A stretch of DNA of 64,000 bases, taken from the NCBI RefSeq assembly GCF_014077005.1, contig NZ_JACGVC010000040.1, forward strand, positions 37,958-101,957. The letters run 5' to 3'. Position 1 is the first letter of the stretch. Each line of letters begins with the position of its first letter. Shown piece by piece: positions 20,208-29,360 of the stretch. The stretch is from Colwellia sp. MB3u-45 (lineage in GTDB: Bacteria > Pseudomonadota > Gammaproteobacteria > Enterobacterales > Alteromonadaceae). The notes under the pieces were generated by a model. The model did no database searches. It was not told where the DNA came from and worked only from the letters and a program-made list of their open reading frames with translations. Both the position numbers and the translations under genes were made by a program.

Positions 20208-20642
20208 ATGAATATTAATAAAATAATGCAACGTAATTTAATAACGTTAGAGTTAGATGACAGCTTAGAGAGTGCTAAAAACTTGTTTGATCAACATAAT
20301 ATTCATCATATTTTGATCAAAGATAAAACCACCTTAACAGGCATTATTACCGACCGTGATTTATGGAAAAACTTAAGCCCCACTATAGGTACGCGTAAAC
20401 AAACCCCGCAAGATAGTTTTATATTGAATAAAAAAGTGCATTTAATCATGGCTCGTGAACTGATCACCGCAACAGAAGATGTCAGCTTATCTGAAGCAGT
20501 ATTGCTATTTCATGATCATAAAATATCTTGCCTGCCTATTGTTGATGAAAATAAATGTGCTATTGGTGTTATTACTTGGCGCGATATCATCAAGGTCATT
20601 GCGGTGCAATATCGTCGCAAAAATCAAGACAACGGTAAGTAA
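20208..20642 (+). CDS. two-CBS-domain protein
   Basis: 144-aa cytoplasmic protein made of two CBS motifs (about residues 5-60 and 80-140; ITDRDLWKNL and VITWRDIIKVIA are the closing segments), a fold that usually binds adenine nucleotides. No catalytic domain is attached. The chosen ATG at 20208 has AAGGA 11 nt upstream; an upstream in-frame TTG at 20184 is less likely. It is divergent from pstC, but the Pho box orientation favours pstC, so regulation by phosphate is only possible. Its partner is unknown. Confidence 0.85.
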   Translation: MNINKIMQRNLITLELDDSLESAKNLFDQHNIHHILIKDKTTLTGIITDRDLWKNLSPTIGTRKQTPQDSFILNKKVHLIMARELITATEDVSLSEAVLLFHDHKISCLPIVDENKCAIGVITWRDIIKVIAVQYRRKNQDNGK

Positions 20643-21294
20643 TAATACCCAACTTTATTAATCGCTCTAGTGTAATAAACAGTAAAACCGCGATAGAGAC
20701 TTAACAGCTAACAGATAACATCGAACAGCCCGCTTTGTGTTTAGCTTATGCCGGAGGTTTTTCAGCAAAGCTCTCAAATGCTGGCTGCTCATCATAGCGC
20801 TTAGATAACACTCCTTCTCATTAGTGCAGAAAATCATTGCTGCAGAAAATATCACTTTTCTGCTCTGCCAACTCAATGGTTTGCTGCGCTAAATACTTAC
20901 CTAATATCTATTTAGCGTTAGTTGCATTCAATCGTGTGTAGCAAATAGTTTTTAGCAAATCATGCTTAATAAATGGCGCTTAATAAATTACCTTTAATAA
21001 GACGTTATTAATAAAATGAGTTAGCCGTTTTAATTTAGTCGCTTAAATACAGACTAAAAAAATACATAAAAAACCATCACAGTGTATGAACGAGTGAAAT
21101 TTAATCTATATTTCAATCTATATTTCAATACTATACAGCTGAAGATGTTTAATCTAACGCCCTAAAGCAGATATTAAATGCCTATGTTGAGTGCTTACTT
21201 GTAAATATCTTTTCATAAAAATGTTACTGATTGTTATAAAAACTGCTAGGTTAAGTCTCAGAGAGATATTCTGGTATTAAGCCAAATAACAGGG
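20643..21294. other. long gap before the PAS-GGDEF gene
   Basis: About 650 bp with no credible gene; the small frames here lack ribosome-binding sites. It contains a 12-bp direct duplication AATCTATATTTC (21103-21114 and 21115-21126) and several CTTAATAAAT-type stretches near 20965-21000. It probably holds the cyclase promoter. Confidence 0.5.
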
Positions 21295-22602
21295 ATGAGA
21301 TGGGATGTACGTATGGCCTATAAAAAAAATATAGCTGCTTTATTGCAACAAGTGCATGAAATGACTAGTGTGCTCGATAATATTGGCTCCTATGTTTATT
21401 GCAAAAATTTAGCCGGTAAATACACCTATGTTAATGCCGATGTTGCCGCGTTATTTCAAACCTCTGTTCAAGATATTATAGGTAAAGATGATAGCTACTT
21501 TTTTGATTTAAATGTGCTTGATGAATTGCTTAAAAACGATCGTAAGGTTATTTTTGGTAAAGTTTCGTTAGCTTTTGAAGAAAGTAATCTGATTAAATCT
21601 ACCGGCAAAGTGCACACCTATAAAACCATTAAAAATCCTATATTCAATGAGATGGGCGAAATTATTGGTCTTTCAGGGATATCGACAGATATTACCATGC
21701 AAAAATTACTAGAAGAGGATAATCAGGATCAAAAGCATTTATTCGACGTTATTTTAAATAATATTGATGCCTACATTTACATGAAAGACGCTAAACGCCG
21801 CTACCGATATGTTAATAGGCGCGTAGCAGAACTGATTGGTCTGCCTGCAGAAGAAATTATTGGTAAACTTGATACCGATGTTGTTTCGCCGAGCTATGCC
21901 GATCACTTTTGGCAAACTGACAAACTCGCATTTGAGGGCAACGAAAAAGTAGTGATCAACGAAACATTAGAGTCACCTGACAAGAAAACGCAACATTACC
22001 TCAGCACCAAAGTACCTTTCCAATTAAGAGGTGATATGAGAACTATGATAGCCTTTTCCACCAATGTCACTGAACTATATCAACTGAAAGAAAAATTTGA
22101 ACAACTGGCTAATACCGATGTATTGACCAGTATCTACAACCGTCGTTATTTTTTTGATAATGCTAATCGAGAGTTCAACCGGGCGAAAAGACACCAACAA
22201 GCACTGGCTGTTATCTCGTTAGATGTTGACCACTTTAAGACTGTTAACGATCAATATGGCCACCCTGTTGGCGATCAAGTGTTAATCAAAATTGCGCAAC
22301 TCATTACTCCCACTATCAGAGCCGAAGATATTTTTGCCCGAATAGGCGGAGAAGAGTTTTCAATATTACTACCCAACATTAGCCTGTCTCAAAGCTTGCA
22401 AGCCGCAGAAAGATTACGCGACTTATTAGATAAAAAACCAATACTTATTAACAAAAACATTATGCTATCAATAAAAATCAGTTTGGGGGTTTCGGTGCTA
22501 AAAGCCAGCGACAATTGCTTTCAAGATCTCTATGCCCGCTCTGACAGTGCTTTATATCAAGCTAAGTCTCAGGGGAGGAATCACGTATATTTAATCGACT
22601 AA
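21295..22602 (+). CDS. PAS-PAS diguanylate cyclase
   Basis: Cytoplasmic enzyme that makes cyclic di-GMP from two GTP. The 435-aa product has two PAS domains (about residues 20-140 and 150-265) and a C-terminal GGDEF domain with active-site GGEEF at residues 351-355. An allosteric I-site RxxD (RAED) sits five residues before it, so product inhibition is likely. No membrane segment is seen. An alternative start at ATG 21313 would remove six residues. The PAS ligand is unknown. A PilZ protein gene two genes downstream may be an effector. Confidence 0.95.
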   Translation: MRWDVRMAYKKNIAALLQQVHEMTSVLDNIGSYVYCKNLAGKYTYVNADVAALFQTSVQDIIGKDDSYFFDLNVLDELLKNDRKVIFGKVSLAFEESNLIKSTGKVHTYKTIKNPIFNEMGEIIGLSGISTDITMQKLLEEDNQDQKHLFDVILNNIDAYIYMKDAKRRYRYVNRRVAELIGLPAEEIIGKLDTDVVSPSYADHFWQTDKLAFEGNEKVVINETLESPDKKTQHYLSTKVPFQLRGDMRTMIAFSTNVTELYQLKEKFEQLANTDVLTSIYNRRYFFDNANREFNRAKRHQQALAVISLDVDHFKTVNDQYGHPVGDQVLIKIAQLITPTIRAEDIFARIGGEEFSILLPNISLSQSLQAAERLRDLLDKKPILINKNIMLSIKISLGVSVLKASDNCFQDLYARSDSALYQAKSQGRNHVYLID

Positions 22603-22766
22603 TCATCAAAGCCTTAAGCGCATTCAAACCCAAGCGATAAATTTGCGATGCCAAACACAGATAGCTTTTAGCTTAACGACATCAAGCCCATAAAACCTCA
22701 TTGCCAACAAGGTCACTATTAACCTAGAATAGCGACATTACTCACACTGTCTAAAAAAGGTTTTTC

Positions 22767-24446
22767 ATGGCACAACCATTACCCGATAAATTCATCATGT
22801 CGATGAACCGCGTTTCCAAGGTAGTTCCACCTAAACGCACAATTTTAAAAGACATCTCACTTTCTTTCTTTCCTGGTGCAAAAATTGGTGTGCTAGGTCT
22901 CAATGGCTCAGGTAAATCTACCTTACTGCGTATTATGGCCGGTCTTGATACCGAATTTGAAGGTGAATCAAAAGCACTTCCAGGTACTAACATAGGTTAT
23001 TTGCCACAAGAGCCAATATTAGACGAAGAAAAAACCGTCCGTGAAATTGTTGAAGAAGCCGTTTCTGAAGTAAAAAATGCTATAGCACGATTAGACCAAG
23101 TCTATTCAGACTACGCAGAGCCCGATGCCGACTTTGACGCTTTAGCGAAGGAGCAAGGGCAATTAGAAGATATTATCAATAGCCAAGACGGCCACAATAT
23201 TGACAACGTCTTAGAGCGCGCCGCTGATGCTTTACGTTTACCTGAGTGGGAACAAAAAATTGGTGTACTTAGTGGTGGTGAACGTCGTCGTGTTGCACTT
23301 TGTCGTTTGTTATTACAAAAACCTGATATGTTGCTACTTGATGAGCCCACCAACCATTTAGATGCTGAATCTGTTGCCTGGTTAGAGCGATTTTTACATG
23401 ACTATCCTGGTACCGTCGTTGCTATTACGCATGATAGATATTTCTTAGATAATGTCGCTGGTTGGATCCTAGAGCTTGATAGAGGATATGGTATTCCTTA
23501 TGAAGGCAACTATTCTTCATGGTTAGAGCAGAAAAACACCCGTTTAGAACAAGAAAGTAAAACTGAAAGTGCCTTGCAAAGAACCATTAAACAAGAACTT
23601 GAATGGGTACGCTCAAATCCAAAAGCGCGTCAGTCAAAAAGCAAAGCCCGTATGGCACGCTTTGAAGAGCTTAATAGCCAAGATCATCAAAAGCGTAATG
23701 AAACAAACGAGCTGTACATACCACCAGGACCTCGTTTAGGTGATAAAGTATTAGATGTTAATAACTTAACCAAATCTTTTGGGGATAGAGTACTGATTGA
23801 TAACTTAAGCTTTAGCGTACCTAAGGGGGCTATTGTCGGTATTATCGGACCAAACGGTGCTGGTAAATCAACCTTATTTAAAATAATGTCAGGTGCTGAA
23901 CAGCCAGACTCTGGACATGTAGAACTCGGTGATACAGTTAAGCTTGCTAGTGTTGATCAGTTTCGCGATGACATGGACAACAGTAAAACCGTATACCAAG
24001 AAATATCTCAAGGCCATGAAATTTTACAAATTGGTAGTTTTGAAATTCCAAGTCGTGCTTACGTTAGCCGCTTTAACTTTAAAGGTAATGATCAACAAAA
24101 GATCATTGGTGACTTATCTGGTGGTGAGCGTAACCGTGTTCATTTAGCCAAATTAGTGCAAACAGGTGGTAACGTATTACTGCTCGATGAACCCACCAAC
24201 GATCTAGACGTTGAAACCTTGCGTGCACTTGAAGAAGCACTGTTAGAATTTCCAGGCTGTGCCATGGTTATTTCCCATGACCGTTGGTTCCTTGACCGCA
24301 TCGCCACCCATATTTTAGATTACCGTGATGAAGGCAACATCAACTTCTATGAAGGAAATTATACAGAATACGAAGAATGGTTGAAGAAAACTTATGGTCC
24401 AGCAGCAGCTGAACCACATAGAATAAAATATAAAAAAATAGGTTAA
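22767..24446 (+). CDS. ettA: energy-dependent translational throttle protein EttA
   Basis: ABC-F ATPase that binds the ribosomal E site and gates entry into elongation according to the ATP/ADP ratio. The 559-aa product has two ABC cassettes: Walker A GLNGSGKST and GPNGAGKST, signatures LSGGERRRVALCRLL and LSGGERNRVHLAKL, and Walker B LLLDEPTNHLD and LLLDEPTNDLD. The linker between them carries the arm and basic stretch (SKSKARMARFEEL) typical of EttA, and the length matches E. coli (555). It is a single-gene unit with a strong terminator. Confidence 0.97.
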   Translation: MAQPLPDKFIMSMNRVSKVVPPKRTILKDISLSFFPGAKIGVLGLNGSGKSTLLRIMAGLDTEFEGESKALPGTNIGYLPQEPILDEEKTVREIVEEAVSEVKNAIARLDQVYSDYAEPDADFDALAKEQGQLEDIINSQDGHNIDNVLERAADALRLPEWEQKIGVLSGGERRRVALCRLLLQKPDMLLLDEPTNHLDAESVAWLERFLHDYPGTVVAITHDRYFLDNVAGWILELDRGYGIPYEGNYSSWLEQKNTRLEQESKTESALQRTIKQELEWVRSNPKARQSKSKARMARFEELNSQDHQKRNETNELYIPPGPRLGDKVLDVNNLTKSFGDRVLIDNLSFSVPKGAIVGIIGPNGAGKSTLFKIMSGAEQPDSGHVELGDTVKLASVDQFRDDMDNSKTVYQEISQGHEILQIGSFEIPSRAYVSRFNFKGNDQQKIIGDLSGGERNRVHLAKLVQTGGNVLLLDEPTNDLDVETLRALEEALLEFPGCAMVISHDRWFLDRIATHILDYRDEGNINFYEGNYTEYEEWLKKTYGPAAAEPHRIKYKKIG

Positions 24447-24466
24447 CTAACTAGTTAACAACAAGT

Positions 24467-24505
24467 AAAAGGCACCTTAATAAATTAATTAAGGTGCCTT
24501 TTTAT
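24467..24505 (+). terminator. ettA terminator
   Basis: 15-bp stem AAAAGGCACCTTAAT / ATTAAGGTGCCTTTT with 6-nt loop and following T-run, 20 bp after the ettA stop. Confidence 0.9.
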
Positions 24506-24570
24506 TAAAATCGGGCTATGCTGAGTAAATCACTTTTTGATAATTAAACTCATTTTGATAATGAAAATCA

Positions 24571-24930
24571 ATGCAAAATAGACGCCAATTTACACGAATT
24601 CTTTTTTCTATACCGGCAGAATTAGCAATAGAGCAGCAAGTATTTAATGTCAATATTCATGATATATCATTAAAAGGCGTTTTACTTTTTGCTGATACTA
24701 AAGGCCTATTCCTTGAAAAAAAATTGGGTTTACTATCACTTAAATTAGATGACTTTGGCGCTAAAATCATAATGAAAGTCACCGTTGCTCATCAAGAAAG
24801 CAATAAAATTGGACTGCAATGCAATGGTATTGATATTGACAGTGTGAGTTTATTACGGCGCTTAATTGAACTGAACCTTGCAGACGATAAGCAATTTCAT
24901 AAAGAACTGTCACAGCTAACTCGACCTTAA
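24571..24930 (+). CDS. PilZ domain protein (c-di-GMP receptor)
   Basis: 119-aa single-domain PilZ protein. The c-di-GMP binding residues are visible: the N-terminal RxxxR motif (RRQFTR, residues ~4-9) and the DxSxxG motif (DISLKG). No signal peptide or other domain. It is the stand-alone type often called a cyclic-di-GMP binding protein. It sits 40 bp before a GcvR-like gene and close to the GGDEF gene, but separate transcription is likely because a terminator lies before it. Confidence 0.9.
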   Translation: MQNRRQFTRILFSIPAELAIEQQVFNVNIHDISLKGVLLFADTKGLFLEKKLGLLSLKLDDFGAKIIMKVTVAHQESNKIGLQCNGIDIDSVSLLRRLIELNLADDKQFHKELSQLTRP

Positions 24931-24971
24931 TTAATACGCGCAACTTCAACTAAATTTTCAAAGGATTTATT

Positions 24972-25469
24972 ATGAATCATCTTATTATATCTTTCATCAC
25001 CGCAGATCGCCCTGGCATAGTCAAAGTATTATCTGACCTTATCAGTCAGCATAAAGCCAATTGGCAAGAGTCTAGTTTACATCAGATATCAGGCGTTTTT
25101 GCTGGCGTGATCGACATTGCCGTTGCCCCTGAAAACTCAGCAGCATTATCGAGTGAACTCGCGGCCTTAACCGGCTTTAAAATGCAAATAGAACATGTAC
25201 AACCTAATGACTCAGTACCTGAAACCTTGCTTGTTTTAGAACTAACGGCAAACGATAGAGCGGGCATAATTCAAGAAATATCTTCTACTATTCATCATCA
25301 TGGTGGTAATTTACTTAAACTGGTGAGTACACAAGAAAGCGCACCACATGCCGGCCATGAATTATTCAAAGCAAAAGTTACTATTTCGACTAATACAAAA
25401 GCTATCGACTCTATGATTGATGCGCTTGAAAACCTCGCCGATGACTTGATGGTAGATATTTCTCGCTAA
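24972..25469 (+). CDS. GcvR-like protein with two ACT domains
   Basis: 165-aa protein of two ACT domains (about residues 3-75 and 85-160), each opening with the ligand-loop pattern (TADRPGIV and TANDRAGII). This is the architecture of GcvR, which binds glycine and counteracts GcvA at the glycine-cleavage operon. No gcv genes lie nearby, so the exact target is inferred from the family. It has an AAGGA ribosome-binding site at 24961-24965. Confidence 0.85.
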   Translation: MNHLIISFITADRPGIVKVLSDLISQHKANWQESSLHQISGVFAGVIDIAVAPENSAALSSELAALTGFKMQIEHVQPNDSVPETLLVLELTANDRAGIIQEISSTIHHHGGNLLKLVSTQESAPHAGHELFKAKVTISTNTKAIDSMIDALENLADDLMVDISR

Positions 25470-25521
25470 AAAACTAACTATTGCCCAAGACGCTAGCAAT
25501 GCCTTAGCTTGTTTTTCATAC

Positions 25522-25550
25522 TGTTTTATATGTTTTTATATGTTTTTATA
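25522..25550. repeat. short tandem TGTTTTTATA repeat
   Basis: Three near-identical ~10-bp units of TGTTTTTATA in the gap after the GcvR-like gene. Confidence 0.75.
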
Positions 25551-25746
25551 TTATTTTATAAAAATATTATTACTCTTTCATATCGACTTAAAGCTTCTAT
25601 TAATACCCTGGTGCTATGTTCTTATCTAAAGGTAAGTTCGTAGCATATTACATAGCGCAATGACCAAGATGGTAAAGAATGGCAATGTGATGACAGTATT
25701 GCCAACATGGAGGTTGGTGCTTAGTTTTTGTCTGGGAAAAAATGAT

Positions 25747-26069
25747 CGTTCGTCCTGAACATACACCCTGCTGTGCATCCATGCACCCGCGATATATCCT
25801 GCATCCTAAACATAGCTGCTCTTTTACATCCATGTAATCACAGCATACCCTTCGTCCTGAACATCGCTGCTCTTTCACATCCATGTGATCGCAGCATACC
25901 CTTCGTCCTGAATATCGCTGCTCTTTCACATCCATGTGATCGCAGCATACTGTTCGTCCTGAATATCGCTGCTCTTTCACATCCATGTGATCGCAGCATA
26001 CCCTTCGTCCTGAATATCACTGCTCTTTCACATCCATGTGATCGCAGCATACTGTTCGTCCTGAACATA
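25747..26069. repeat. 51-bp tandem repeat array
   Basis: Four near-perfect 51-bp units (from 25851, 25902, 25953 and 26004), one diverged unit before them (~25800-25850), a more decayed one at 25747-25800, and a partial unit at 26055-26069. The core TTCACATCCATGTGATCGCA holds the inverted repeat TCACAT-CC-ATGTGA. The units alternate at their 3' ends (CCC, CTG, CCC, CTG), pointing to duplication of a 102-bp dimer. A solo copy of the core lies at 58589. Because 51 is a multiple of three, frames stay open on both strands, but I see no ribosome-binding site. Confidence 0.92.
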
Positions 26070-26106
26070 AAAAGTCCGCAATCATTGCTGATTGCGGACT
26101 TTTTTA
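26068..26106. terminator. strong bidirectional hairpin after pstS
   Basis: 16-bp stem AAAAAGTCCGCAATCA / TGATTGCGGACTTTTT, loop TTGC, with A and T runs on either side. It is placed to end pstS transcription on the minus strand and abuts the 51-bp array. Confidence 0.88.
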
Positions 26107-26163
26107 TTTGCTAAGCTTCTAGGCGCTAAGTTTCTAGGCGCTAAACTGCTATAGGCTAGTTTT

Positions 26164-27123
26164 TTATAAGCCTAACTTTTTAAATTCTTTTGCAGCAACT
26201 GAAGCAGGTAATGGAATATAACCATCTTTTTCTACAATGTCTTGGCCTGATTTTGACAGTACCATTTTCAAAAATTCAGCTTCCATAGGTGCTAAAGGTT
26301 TGATCGGGTGCTTATTAACGTAAACATATAAAAAGCGTGATAATGGATACTCTTTAGAAATTGCATTTTCCATATTAGCTTCAATAAAGTTTTCGCCTTT
26401 TCTAGACAATGGCAATGCGCGAACGCCTGAGGTTTTATAGCCAATACCTGAATAACCAATACCGTTTAATGAGGCAGAAACCGATTGTACAACCGATGCT
26501 GAGCCCGGCTGTTCGTTAACACTATTTTTAAAGTCTCCTTTACATAGTGCTTCTTTTTTAAAGTAACCGTAAGTACCTGACACTGAGTTACGACCGTACA
26601 ATTGTATATCTTTAGCGCTCCAATCACCTGTTAGCCCTAAGTCTCCCCAGCGTTCAACATCTTTGAAAGCACCACATTTACGGTTATTTGAAAAAATAGC
26701 ATCAACTTGATCTATACGCAGACCCTTTATCGGGTTGTCTTTGTGAACAAACACAGCTAAAGCATCAATAGCGACTCTAACAGCCGTTGGCTTGTAACCA
26801 TAACGCTTTTGAAACGCTTCAATTTCACTTGACTTCATCTTACGGCTCATTGGGCCAAGATTAGATGTTGCTTCCGTTAATGCCGGTGGCGCTGTAGATG
26901 AACCTGCCGCTTGTATTTGCACATTAACATTAGGATATATGCGTTTAAACTCTTCCGCCCAAAATGTCATCATATTAGCTAAGGTATCTGATCCAACAGA
27001 CGAAACATTGCCTGAAACACCACTGACTTTTTTATAGATTGGTAACTCATTCTCAACTGCAAATGCAGAAAAACTGATAAGACTTGATAAACCAATAACG
27101 CCTAATGTACTTTTTAAACTCAT
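26164..27123 (-). CDS. pstS: phosphate ABC transporter substrate-binding protein
   Basis: Periplasmic phosphate-binding protein that feeds PstCAB. The 319-aa product has a signal peptide (about residues 1-22, cleavage after AFA) and the PstS-type ligand motifs [20 protein letters not shown] and [12 protein letters not shown]. It has a GGAGAG ribosome-binding site. It is monocistronic and separated from pstCAB by about 7 kb of other genes. A four-repeat Pho box and a -10 (TATAGT, plus-strand 27161-27166) precede it, so strong PhoB control is expected. Confidence 0.95.
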   Translation of the reverse strand: MSLKSTLGVIGLSSLISFSAFAVENELPIYKKVSGVSGNVSSVGSDTLANMMTFWAEEFKRIYPNVNVQIQAAGSSTAPPALTEATSNLGPMSRKMKSSEIEAFQKRYGYKPTAVRVAIDALAVFVHKDNPIKGLRIDQVDAIFSNNRKCGAFKDVERWGDLGLTGDWSAKDIQLYGRNSVSGTYGYFKKEALCKGDFKNSVNEQPGSASVVQSVSASLNGIGYSGIGYKTSGVRALPLSRKGENFIEANMENAISKEYPLSRFLYVYVNKHPIKPLAPMEAEFLKMVLSKSGQDIVEKDGYIPLPASVAAKEFKKLGL

Positions 27124-27176
27124 GTTACTCTCCGATGAGAACTATAATTAATTTAACAACACTATAGAAAGTGAAT

Positions 27177-27216
27177 ATGACAATAATAAGTAAAGTTTGT
27201 GACACTTGTATGACAA
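27177..27216 (-). promoter_or_regulatory. Pho box upstream of pstS (four repeats)
   Basis: On the minus strand, 7-mers every 11 bp: TTGTCAT (27216-27210), GTGTCAC (27205-27199), a weak TTTACTT (27194-27188) and TTGTCAT (27183-27177). Ten bases later comes TATAGT as the -10 box. The layout matches two tandem PhoB dimer sites. Confidence 0.88.
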
Positions 27217-27245
27217 GCCTAAAAAAGCGGTCAGTTGAAAAGCAA

Positions 27246-27721
27246 TAGCTGTCAGCTTTCAGTTAAAAGCAAAACAATAACCCAAGGATAGATTATCACC
27301 GGCAAGCCCTTTGTAGGGTGGACTTTAGTCCATCAGATTTTAAAATAGCTGTCAGTTAACAGCAAAACAATCACCCAGGCTAGATTATCACCGGCAAATC
27401 TTTTGTAGGGTGGACTTTAGTCCACCAAGTTTTAAAGAATAGCTTTCAGTTAAAGGCAAAACAATCACCCAAGGCTAGATTATTACCTGCAAGCCCTTTG
27501 TAGGGTGGACTTTAGTCCATCAGGTTTTAAAAATAACTTTCAATTAAAAGTCAAAAAATCACCCAAGCTACATTATCACCTGCAAGCCCTTTGTAGGGTG
27601 GACTTTAGTCCATCAGGTTTTAAAGAATAGCTTTCAGTTAACAGCAAAACAATCACCCAGGCTAAATTATCACCTGCAAGCCCTTTGTAGGGTGGACTTT
27701 AGTCCATCAGTTTTTAAAAAT
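27246..27721. repeat. 94-bp tandem array with GGACTTTAGTCC palindrome
   Basis: Five units starting at 27246, 27346, 27440, 27534 and 27628; the first is ~100 bp and the rest 94 bp, at roughly 85-95% identity. Each holds GTAGGGTGGACTTTAGTCC, whose TGGACT-TT-AGTCCA core can form a hairpin, followed by a TAGCTTTCAGTTAA-type stretch. The same palindrome recurs in the array at 59177-59800. I see no open reading frame of note. It resembles REP-type intergenic elements amplified in tandem. Confidence 0.92.
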
Positions 27722-28051
27722 CGCTGTAAGTTTTAAGTTTATTTGCAGAAGACTGGGCTTTTGATTACCAGGTTAAACATTTTATTTTACCGTCAAAATA
27801 CCAAAACCTTAGTGAGCTTTATGTTTAAAACTGACTTGCTGAGCAAGTGTATCGGCACAAAATATATAACGTTTTAGCCTTGCTAAGTGATAAATGCTAA
27901 GTGATAGATTTGCTAGCCAAAACTATACAAACAATGAAGGTAAAATTAATTACAAATGACTTTTATTAAGCTTAGATAAGTTATTTGAATCTTAAGATAG
28001 AAAAATAACCAACAATGAGATTTAGTCATACGGGCTGACATATTAACAAGC
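27722..28051. other. gap between the 94-bp array and phoR
   Basis: 330 bp, AT-rich, no gene seen and no clear phoR terminator. Confidence 0.4.
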
Positions 28052-29350
28052 TTATTTATTCGCTATTTCAGGACTGAAATAGATAATAAATTCGCTGCCT
28101 TGATGCCACTCACTTTCAATTGAAAGCTCACCGTGGTGGTGATTCAATACATGTTTAACTATCGCCAAACCGAGGCCAGAGCCGCCCGTATTACGTGAGC
28201 GAGACTTATCAACACGGAAAAATCGTTCAGTTAAACGATTAACATGCTCAGGTTTAATACCGGGGCCATTATCTTTCACACTAAAGCGTATTTTATTACC
28301 GTCATTACCAAGTCTTATATCAATAATGCCATTAGGCGGAGTATAGGCAATAGCATTTGAAATTAAATTCAAGCAGGCGCTTTTTAATTCGTGTTCATTG
28401 CCATTAATACTTATATTTGGCGCAATGTCATTGTTAATAATATGATTTTTATCTTGATTTAACCACTGCACCTCTTCAATTATCGTTAAGACTAAGCGCG
28501 ATAAATTAACTTCTTGATGATTGTCTGCGTCAACATTATGCTCGATTCGTGATAGCACTAAAAGTTGTTCAACTAGCCTATCCATTCGTGACACTTGTGA
28601 TTCTATCGTGGTAAAGGCTTTTTTCCAATGTGGGTCCAGCGCAGTTTCACTGGCTTGCACCATTTCAACATAACCACGTACCACTGTTAGAGGCGTTTTT
28701 AGCTCATGGGATACATTAGCAACAAAATCACGGCGCATTTCCTCTAACCGTTGTATTTTACTGATATCACGCGCTAATAATAAAATTTGATCACTACCGT
28801 AAGCCATCATCCGCAGCTCAAGCTGTAACTCATTATTTATCGGTGAAATAATTAAACAAGGGCTATTATAATCGCCATCATCTAGGTATTTAGAAAACTC
28901 TGGAAATCGAATCAAGTTGTCAATACGTAAACCAATATCCTCGGGCCAACGCACCCCTAAAAACTTTGAAGCTTTTTTATTACCCCATAAAATGATCAGT
29001 TCATTTGATAGCACTAACGCTGCATCAGGCAAGGCTTCAGCGCCATCACGAAACTTTCGAATACGTTCATTAAGTTGCTTCTGTTTTAAGCGCTGCTTGC
29101 GAATACGGCGATAAAGACCATCGTATATTCTGCCCCAAATGCCATTAGCTTGTGGTGGTGCTATTGATTTTCCTTGCCACAGCCACTGAATCAATTTAAA
29201 CAAATGATTATAATGCCAAGCAAGCAGGCATAGTGAGACAATACTGACAGCAAGAAATGTTTGGCCAAACAAATAGCCAACAAAACCACTGACAATAATT
29301 ACGCCAAAAATACGGGTAAAAAGCGTTCTAGCTGAAATGCGAAAAAACAT
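28052..29350 (-). CDS. phoR: phosphate regulon sensor kinase PhoR
   Basis: Membrane histidine kinase that phosphorylates PhoB when phosphate is low. The 432-aa product has two close N-terminal hydrophobic helices (residues ~10-50), a PAS domain (~95-195), the HisKA box FVANVSHELKTPLTV with His215, and a HATPase domain (DNGPGIK, GSGLGLAIVKHVL). There is no large periplasmic domain, as in E. coli PhoR (431 aa). It lies 10 bp after phoB in a phoB-phoR operon. Confidence 0.97.
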   Translation of the reverse strand: MFFRISARTLFTRIFGVIIVSGFVGYLFGQTFLAVSIVSLCLLAWHYNHLFKLIQWLWQGKSIAPPQANGIWGRIYDGLYRRIRKQRLKQKQLNERIRKFRDGAEALPDAALVLSNELIILWGNKKASKFLGVRWPEDIGLRIDNLIRFPEFSKYLDDGDYNSPCLIISPINNELQLELRMMAYGSDQILLLARDISKIQRLEEMRRDFVANVSHELKTPLTVVRGYVEMVQASETALDPHWKKAFTTIESQVSRMDRLVEQLLVLSRIEHNVDADNHQEVNLSRLVLTIIEEVQWLNQDKNHIINNDIAPNISINGNEHELKSACLNLISNAIAYTPPNGIIDIRLGNDGNKIRFSVKDNGPGIKPEHVNRLTERFFRVDKSRSRNTGGSGLGLAIVKHVLNHHHGELSIESEWHQGSEFIIYFSPEIANK

Positions 29351-29360
29351 AAATTAGTTA

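Noticed and set aside
20667..20876. 69-aa frame in the gap after the CBS gene
   Set aside because: No ribosome-binding site and no recognisable composition or motif.
25648..26114. Open frames of 76-113 aa on both strands across the 51-bp array
   Set aside because: Openness follows from a repeat length divisible by three without stops; no ribosome-binding site and no family resemblance. Kept as a repeat, not a gene.
25747..27721. The two tandem arrays considered as CRISPR
   Set aside because: Units are contiguous near-identical copies with no unique spacers of constant size, and no cas gene is nearby.
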